Notes under the pieces: generated by a model
Told to the model about the DNA's origin: nothing
Database searches by the model: none
What the model saw: the letters and a program-made list of their open reading frames with translations, nothing else
Program-made: the position numbers and the translations under genes
Shown: piece by piece, positions 42,015 through 47,222 of the stretch
Layout: each line of letters begins with the position of its first letter
Position numbering within the stretch: the stretch's first letter is position 1
From: Succinivibrionaceae bacterium UBA3769
Lineage (GTDB): Bacteria > Pseudomonadota > Gammaproteobacteria > Enterobacterales > Succinivibrionaceae
Assembly (NCBI GenBank): GCA_002372325.1
Contig: DFFT01000072.1
Location: 1-47,222 of the forward strand
Direction: 5' to 3'
Length of the DNA: 47,222 bases

Positions 42015-43317
42015 TATTGCTCCCGGAGCCTCCCGCGGGAAGATTATTGCGCTGGCAGACTGCAATAACTTCTTCGTTTCCTGCGAGAGGCTTTTTCGGC
42101 CCGATCTTAAGAACCGCCCGGTGGTGGTTCTTTCCAACAATGACGGCTGTGTGATTTCCCGTTCCGACGAAGCCAAGGCTCTCGGCATCAAAATGGGAGT
42201 TCCGTTCTTCCAGATCGCCGATCTGGCCCGCCGGTATCGCATCGCCGCCTTCAGTTCAAATTTTCCGCTGTATCTTGACATCTCCCGCAGAGTGACCAGC
42301 ACCCTGGAGGAATTCTGTCCCCGGCTGGAGAACTACAGCGTTGACGAATCATTTCTGGATCTTTCCGGTCTGGACAGGCTTTACGATATTCCGGCATACT
42401 GCCTTAAAATCAGAGAGACAGTAACCCGGAATACCGGTATTCCCATATGCGTGGGCGCGGCCGCCACCAAAACCCTGGCCAAGGCGGCCAATCATGCCGC
42501 AAAAAAGAACTTCATTCCGGGAGGAGCTGCGGTGATCCTGGATGAGGGCACCCGGAGACGGGTGCTCAAATGGACGCCTGTGGGAGATATCTGGGGGGTG
42601 GGTTCCCGGCTAGAGCCCAAAATCCGCGAGATTCTGCATGCCGGGGATGCCTGGGAATTTGCCGAATGCGACGAATATCGCCTCCGGCATAACTTTAACA
42701 AAACCGTGTACGGCACCTGGAAGGAGCTTAACGGGGAGAGCTTTTTTGAGCTGGAGGATCAGCCCCGCCCGAAAAAGCAGATGATGTGGAGCCGCACCTT
42801 CGGAAACCGGATTGCGGATTTCGGCCTCCTCCGGGAAACCATGGCCGGATTTGCCGTAAGCATTATGCAGAAGCTCCGGGAGGAACGCCAGTATGCCGGA
42901 ACCATGGGGATCTTCATAAGCTCCAGCCCCTTTGATCCCCGGCCCTGCAGCGATTCCGCCACTCTGGATCTGGGGCATCCCGTAAACGACACCGTAACCG
43001 TGCTTAACGGTCTTAATTTCCTTCTGGAAAAAATCTTCCGGCCGGGGGTGCCCTATGCCCGGGGCGGCATCATTCTCTGCGATCTCTCCCTGACGCCGGA
43101 GTTTCAGACGGATCTCTTCGATCCCGTAAAACAGCCCGGGCCGGATGATGAAAAGCGAAAAAAGCTGATGGCCACCATTGATCTCATAAACTCCCGGGGC
43201 CGGAACACCATTTTCTTCGCCGCGCAGGGCCGGGCCGGAACTGCCAAGGTCTCCCGGCAGACCCGATTATCCCCGGCCTATACCACCTCCTGGAAGGATG
43301 TGCCCAAGGTGCGGTAA
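41992..43317 (+). CDS. umuC: UmuC-like Y-family DNA polymerase (Pol V catalytic subunit)
   Basis: The 441-residue translesion polymerase has the Y-family motifs ALADCNNFFVSCERLFRPDL, VVLSNNDGCVISRSDEAKAL and NYSVDESFLDLSGL. Palm acids are the Asp in ADCNNFF and the Asp-Glu in VDES. It also has the thumb and little-finger regions and ends like UmuC (LINSRGRNTIFFAAQG). It replicates damaged DNA when activated by UmuD' and RecA. No umuD is next to it. ATG 41992 lies within the transporter gene, a 23-bp overlap; an upstream TTG at 41980 is less likely. No LexA box was seen nearby, so regulation is unclear. Confidence 0.95.
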   Translation: MSLSNSPDIAPGASRGKIIALADCNNFFVSCERLFRPDLKNRPVVVLSNNDGCVISRSDEAKALGIKMGVPFFQIADLARRYRIAAFSSNFPLYLDISRRVTSTLEEFCPRLENYSVDESFLDLSGLDRLYDIPAYCLKIRETVTRNTGIPICVGAAATKTLAKAANHAAKKNFIPGGAAVILDEGTRRRVLKWTPVGDIWGVGSRLEPKIREILHAGDAWEFAECDEYRLRHNFNKTVYGTWKELNGESFFELEDQPRPKKQMMWSRTFGNRIADFGLLRETMAGFAVSIMQKLREERQYAGTMGIFISSSPFDPRPCSDSATLDLGHPVNDTVTVLNGLNFLLEKIFRPGVPYARGGIILCDLSLTPEFQTDLFDPVKQPGPDDEKRKKLMATIDLINSRGRNTIFFAAQGRAGTAKVSRQTRLSPAYTTSWKDVPKVR

Positions 43318-43322
43318 CGCCA

Positions 43323-43805
43323 TTACTGGCCGGAAAGCTGCTCCCTGAGAGCCTGGGCGGCTTCGTCGGCCTTCTTTTTCTGGGCCTCAAGCTCATCGTT
43401 CAAAGAATTTGCGGCTGCCTCGGCCTTCTTCTTCTCGGCTTCCAGCTGTTCGTTCAGAGAGTTTGCCGCAGCCTCGGCCTTCTTCTTCTCGGCTTCCAGC
43501 TTATCCTGGAGGGCTCTGGCGGCTTCATCAGCCTTCTTCTTTTCCGCTTCAATGCGGCTTTGAAGATCTTGGGCGGAATTCCCGGCGGCGCTCTTGCTTA
43601 TTTCAGCCGGAGCAGCCGTCTCTTCCTTTCCGGAGACGCTGGTGTTTGCCGCGCCGGCAGCTTCGGAAGCCGCCGGATTTGCGGCGCCAGATGCCGGAGA
43701 CTCGGAGTCGCCGCAGGCGCTTAACAGCATAGCGGCAATGCCCAAACCGGCCATAGCCCGGCAGATTTTGTTCATGGTCATATTCGTGGTCTTTTGCATA
43801 GTCAT
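43323..43805 (-). CDS. Coiled-coil lipoprotein with 18-residue repeats
   Basis: The 160-residue product has a lipoprotein signal with lipobox LLSAC. An Ala/Ser/Glu-rich linker follows, then four near-identical 18-residue repeats (LEAEKKKAEAAANSLNEQ) predicted to form a long charged helix. Asp at +2 (CGD) would favour inner-membrane retention under the E. coli rule. ATG 43805 is chosen because GAGGA lies seven bases before it; a later ATG at 43781 is possible. It may be an envelope spacer or a wall-associated protein; the partner is unknown. It is convergent with umuC, whose stop is 5 bp away. Confidence 0.8.
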   Translation of the reverse strand: MTMQKTTNMTMNKICRAMAGLGIAAMLLSACGDSESPASGAANPAASEAAGAANTSVSGKEETAAPAEISKSAAGNSAQDLQSRIEAEKKKADEAARALQDKLEAEKKKAEAAANSLNEQLEAEKKKAEAAANSLNDELEAQKKKADEAAQALREQLSGQ

Positions 43806-43937
43806 ATTACTTTCCTCTATGTGCAATCAGGTTAAAAAAATGTCCGCCCGGAGAGATAAAGCCGCCCTGCCGCTTTGTTCTGCCTCCGGCAGGCAGTCTC
43901 TGACGGTATATCTGACGCTGCAGGATAGGATATCACG

Positions 43938-44918
43938 CTAATTACCGGCTGAAGCATTCATAAGCCGCTTTTTAGCAGGCTTTTTACCGCCCGGAGAGCT
44001 CTTTTCACTGCCGGAGCCGCCCTTGGCGGCCTCCTCCAGAAGAGCCTTCTCCGCTTCATCAGGGGTTTCCGCTCCCGCCAGCACCACTCCGGTAACCGGT
44101 TCCCCGGTGTTTTCCGGAGCTGATGCGGGAGCGTTCTCCGGATCCGGAGCTTCCGCGCCTGAAAACTCTTCAGCGGAGCTGTCAGGGGCATCACTGACTG
44201 CATCTCCGGTGCCTTGGGCCGGTTCAGACGCTACTTCTCCGGCTCCGGCAGCATCACTTCCGTCGGAAGCATCAGCAGAAGAAGCGCTGGCAGAAAAGGT
44301 CGGAATCTCATCTCCGCCATCCCGGGGGCTCACATCCCGGCAGCTTTTAAGAGCCGCCTGGTAAGCCTGGCGGTAGCCCTGAAGCGGCAGAAGATAAGTC
44401 CATTCCCGGGAGCCCTGATTAAACCGGATGAGCAAATGCTTTCTGTCCGTGGTATCCATCTCCGCCAGCAATGTCAGCATCACCTCCGAGGGGCCGTTGT
44501 AGCCGGTAGGCACAAAAACATAATCCCCGTGCTTCACCACGCCCCGCATCTGGTAGCCGCCCCGGTATTTGCCGGTTTTAGGATCCTTTTCCAGATCCTT
44601 CAGTCTGAAGGCGAAGGTAATCACGGCAGGGGCGTCTGGGTTCATAATATCGGTGGTCAGGGCGGGGAGACGCAGCATAAAGGCCGGAAGCGGCCAGGAG
44701 TTACGGCAGCCGACGCTCATTTCGAAGGAATCCAGAAACTCCTTGTCCAGATAGGCGGCTTCCACAATTACCGGATTCCCGTCGATCACCGTGGAGTGGG
44801 CCACATCGGTACGCCAGCCGGCCTCCGCGGCGCCGGAAAGGAAGAGTCCGGCCAAAAAGCTCAGGCATAAAGCCCTGCTCCGGGATTTAATGATTCCGTC
44901 TCTGGCTGCCTCCGCCAT
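43938..44918 (-). CDS. Secreted protein of unknown function with a disordered acidic tail
   Basis: The 326-residue product has a signal peptide (LCLSFLAGLFLSGAAEA, cleavage likely before GW) and a folded domain of about 150 residues with mixed strands (TVIDGNPVIVEAAYLDKEFL, MRGVVKHGDYVFVPTGYNG). Two cysteines near each end of the domain (VGCRN, LKSCRD) may pair. A long Ala/Ser/Glu/Pro/Gly tail ends in a basic stretch (GGKKPAKKRLMN). The family is not recognised. It starts 87 bp downstream of the transposase-like gene on the same strand. Confidence 0.65.
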   Translation of the reverse strand: MAEAARDGIIKSRSRALCLSFLAGLFLSGAAEAGWRTDVAHSTVIDGNPVIVEAAYLDKEFLDSFEMSVGCRNSWPLPAFMLRLPALTTDIMNPDAPAVITFAFRLKDLEKDPKTGKYRGGYQMRGVVKHGDYVFVPTGYNGPSEVMLTLLAEMDTTDRKHLLIRFNQGSREWTYLLPLQGYRQAYQAALKSCRDVSPRDGGDEIPTFSASASSADASDGSDAAGAGEVASEPAQGTGDAVSDAPDSSAEEFSGAEAPDPENAPASAPENTGEPVTGVVLAGAETPDEAEKALLEEAAKGGSGSEKSSPGGKKPAKKRLMNASAGN

Positions 44919-45004
44919 TTTATCCTCCTATGCTATCCCTTAATGCTGTCTCCCGGATCCTTTTTCGCCCTGCTTTTCATTACCAGGGCAAGGTCAGGAC
45001 TCGC

Positions 45005-46993
45005 TCACGGCAATGGGGAATTTTTATTTTTGCCGTAGCTGCCTCTGATCTTCCCCTTGTCAGAACGTCCTTTACGGGGTTTGGAATCCTTTTTGCCCTT
45101 CGGTCTCCCGCCTTTGGACTTTTCTTTCGGGAGACTCTCATCCCTGACGCTGCCGTCATCAGGGATATCCGAAGCTGTCTTTCCCGCGGGGGCTGCGTGC
45201 TTTCCCACCTGGTGAGAATTACGGCGCATCACCGGGAAATCGCCGGCCGGAAGAGATCTCACAGGATTTTTGGAGTCTGTTCTGCTCCGGTCATTAAACT
45301 GGGCCGCAAGGCGTTCCAGGGTATCCTCAGCGATGCCAAATTCACCAAGCAAGGCCTTGGCTTCAGATGTCAGGTTCCCTGCCGCTTCGTACTTTTCCTC
45401 CGCCGTATACGTGAGGATCACCTGCTCCATGCTCTGAATCATCTGGTCAGCATCGAGCTCCAGTTTCCGGCAGGCTTTAGCGATTTCGTATCGGATCAGG
45501 CTGGAAATAAACCATGGGGCAAACCTGTTCTGTCTTCCTGCGGAGCTGTTTCCCCGGGATGCCGCGCCATCATCCTGAGATTCCAGGACGGCATACGGCA
45601 TCTCCGCAGCCTCTCTCATCCGAAAAATACTGATGGCCCGGACGGGATCGATTCCCTGAGATACCGCAAGGGAGAAAAATCCCAGAGAAGCCAGCGAGTT
45701 ATCCAGTTCGTCATAACGGACGGTAACCTTTTGTTCCGCGCTTTTTCTGTTAATGCCATCTCTGTTAATGCCATCTCTGTCAATGCCATCCCTGTCGATG
45801 GCAATATACTTCTCAAGGTCCGGAGGGATGATAACTGCGGTATTCCGGGAAATTGCCTCTCTGGCTTTTCGCGCCGCAGCCTGAATTCTTTTCAGGAGCT
45901 TTGCCGACCGGAAACTTCCGCAGGCGCCGTCATAGTACAAACAAACAGCGGAGCGGCGTTCATGCTCGGCAAAGAGCTTTTCGTTTCCGCTGATGCCAAA
46001 AAGCGCCTCATCCTGAACAGCATCATCGCAAATAAGATACGCAGATTTCCAGCGAATGGCATCTCCGTATTCCCGGATCATTTCCAGGTGGCCCAGGGCA
46101 TCTGAGGGCAGCATGCTCACATACTTCCAGTTATGCTCCGCAATGATCTCAAAGACTTGCTCCTTCGCAAATCCGGAACCGAGGATAATGCCTTCAATCT
46201 CCGCATCCAGGCTCCCGAGAAATGCTGACATCATAGCTGCCGCCTTCTGAAAAGCCTTATTCCCGGGGACTCCGTCCTCGCAGACAAAATAAGTTACCGG
46301 CTGCCCGGAACTGGCATCCAGGGCATAGATACAGCAGGACTTGCCGCCCTTCTCCCGGCAACCGGCGGTTTTTCCGGAAGGGGTTTTGTTCTCATGACAA
46401 AATTCCGAAACCCCGCCATCAGTCATGGCAAGCCAAACCTTCTTTACGCCTTGCGATTTCAGTCTTTGCGTCAGCCTGATCCGGAACTCATGATGACTGT
46501 CCTCGTTAAGCTTTCTGGCAAAGAAATCAGCGTACCAGCTCCCGGAGCGCAGCCTGTCCTCAAACAATACTTCCCCGGCCATATTCTTTGCAAAGGATAC
46601 GGCCTCCCCCTGGCGATGCCATACCAAAAACATCGCATAGTCCAAAATGACATTGGCAAAAACAGGGCCGTAAACATTAACCAATTCATCATACAAACCG
46701 TTTTTTGCCGTGATTCCCAAGGTCAGAGCATACATTCCCATGCTTAGCTCACGGGGCGGAACAATCACATCAGGGCAGGACTCCTCATACAGCTCCCGGT
46801 ATTTGTCTCTGAAGTACCGATTGGGGATCATGCGCTCCGCGCCGGCAGCGCTGTCAGTCAAATATCCGATGGTTTTCTTGCGATACTTTCCGTCCCCGTC
46901 AAGGAGCCTGACAAATACCCGGCCGTCATGGCGGTCGGTATAAGCAAAGTCAGGAACGGGTGCGTCAGGCGCATTTCTGTCAGCTTTTCCCAT
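45005..46993 (-). CDS. IS1634-like transposase with altered catalytic site
   Basis: The 662-residue frame resembles a long IS4-superfamily transposase. The first acidic block is MTDGGVSEFC, where relatives read IDGSNNDC. The second is GIILGSGFAKEQVF, where relatives read ILDRGF. The third is RMREAAEMPY, where relatives read RD.SEKQ. The Asp of DRGF is therefore replaced by Gly. The region VCLYYDGACGSFRSAKLL and the basic tail KGGRPKGKKDSKPRKGRSDK are as in the family. Four INRDG/IDRDG repeats (45746-45805) are inserted. The frame is intact. It may be a dead transposase or a domesticated protein. It overlaps no neighbour. The 5' region carries a repeated TACAATCGTAT. Confidence 0.7.
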   Translation of the reverse strand: MGKADRNAPDAPVPDFAYTDRHDGRVFVRLLDGDGKYRKKTIGYLTDSAAGAERMIPNRYFRDKYRELYEESCPDVIVPPRELSMGMYALTLGITAKNGLYDELVNVYGPVFANVILDYAMFLVWHRQGEAVSFAKNMAGEVLFEDRLRSGSWYADFFARKLNEDSHHEFRIRLTQRLKSQGVKKVWLAMTDGGVSEFCHENKTPSGKTAGCREKGGKSCCIYALDASSGQPVTYFVCEDGVPGNKAFQKAAAMMSAFLGSLDAEIEGIILGSGFAKEQVFEIIAEHNWKYVSMLPSDALGHLEMIREYGDAIRWKSAYLICDDAVQDEALFGISGNEKLFAEHERRSAVCLYYDGACGSFRSAKLLKRIQAAARKAREAISRNTAVIIPPDLEKYIAIDRDGIDRDGINRDGINRKSAEQKVTVRYDELDNSLASLGFFSLAVSQGIDPVRAISIFRMREAAEMPYAVLESQDDGAASRGNSSAGRQNRFAPWFISSLIRYEIAKACRKLELDADQMIQSMEQVILTYTAEEKYEAAGNLTSEAKALLGEFGIAEDTLERLAAQFNDRSRTDSKNPVRSLPAGDFPVMRRNSHQVGKHAAPAGKTASDIPDDGSVRDESLPKEKSKGGRPKGKKDSKPRKGRSDKGKIRGSYGKNKNSPLP
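45746..45805 (-). repeat. Four 15-bp tandem repeats within the transposase-like gene
   Basis: TCTGTTAATGCCATC units, the last degenerate, encode IDRDG/INRDG on the minus strand. The 15-bp length keeps the frame, as expected for slippage under coding constraint. Confidence 0.8.
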
Positions 46994-47063
46994 AGCAAAA
47001 ACCTGAAAAAAAAACTGTCGGGCAGAGCCTTTAACATCTGCATTCTGCCCTCAATACAATATT

Positions 47064-47089
47064 TACAATCGTATAGGGTACAATCGTAT
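47064..47089 (+). repeat. Direct repeat upstream of the transposase-like gene
   Basis: TACAATCGTAT occurs at 47064-47074 and 47079-47089, offset by 15 bp, 71 bp upstream of the start codon. It could be a binding site or promoter segment. Confidence 0.4.
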
Positions 47090-47180
47090 GTCCCCGGTTT
47101 GCAGCATATTCTGACCGTATTTTCCGCCTGAGAAAAGCTGCTGTTCCGGAAGAAACGCACGAAATAACTCCCGCCACTCA

Positions 47181-47222
47181 TCAGATTATTTCTTCGATAA
47201 AGAACTCTCCGTAGGTGTACAT
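47181..47222 (-). CDS. Possible C-terminal end of a gene running off the window
   Basis: The minus-strand frame is open from the window edge and reads MYTYGEFFIEEII before TGA. It is too short to identify. It could be the end of an upstream gene or chance. Confidence 0.25.
   Translation of the reverse strand: MYTYGEFFIEEII

Noticed and set aside
40599..42302. 567-codon minus-strand frame opposite the DASS transporter and umuC
   Set aside because: Shadow of two well-supported genes; composition is biased to His/Gly/Gln and no family is seen.

Overview
The window looks like chromosomal DNA of an anaerobic or facultative gut-type gammaproteobacterium, possibly Succinivibrionaceae/Aeromonadales-like (inference). 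The grounds are a complete pqiABC lipid-transport locus, a DcuB-type C4-dicarboxylate transporter opposite a DASS-type transporter, a GarK/GlxK-type glycerate kinase, an MSHA-like type IV pilin, an M18 aminopeptidase and a UmuC polymerase. Housekeeping genes are GC-rich. Several accessory blocks are clearly more AT-rich. No rRNA, tRNA or CRISPR array was seen.

Layout: 1-1160 is the end of a prophage-like lysis cassette (holin, amidase endolysin). 1178-3483 holds two divergent cysteine-rich Sel1-repeat secreted proteins. 3540-17030 is an accessory block bracketed by a ~60-bp inverted repeat. It contains a decayed large serine recombinase, a Fic protein with a striking four-half-site operator, a pilin, a transposase-derived protein, a Ser/Thr kinase, an AAA ATPase plus PD-(D/E)XK-like nuclease, a methyltransferase plus PLD-helicase, cas6, and a broken TnpB element abutting cas6. 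17520-20118 has an M18 aminopeptidase and an unknown gene. 20279-24661 (minus) is a two-gene unit: a 405-residue fusion ending in a dCMP-deaminase-like domain, then a 1035-residue protein with two complete CARF-HEPN halves in one chain. 24929-29290 has an altered ISAzo13-like transposase, glycerate kinase and two envelope proteins. 29603-33405 is pqiABC. 33759-35611 is a frameshifted IS1634-like transposase. 36229-38135 is an AT-rich ATPase/TOPRIM pair of AbiL/RloB type. 38360-43317 carries the dicarboxylate transporters and umuC. 43323-46993 has a coiled-coil lipoprotein, a secreted protein and another catalytically altered transposase.

The main theme is anti-invader machinery scattered among decaying mobile elements. 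The tandem CARF-HEPN protein would be expected to be an RNase switched on by a cyclic oligoadenylate-type signal from a type III CRISPR complex. The window has cas6 but no cas10 and no array, so either the rest lies elsewhere or these parts are orphans. At least four transposase-related genes retain long frames but appear to have lost a catalytic acidic residue. That is either ordinary decay or, for the uninterrupted ones, possible domestication.

All domain calls come from reading motifs by eye; no database search was run. Family alignments are from memory and should be treated as such.
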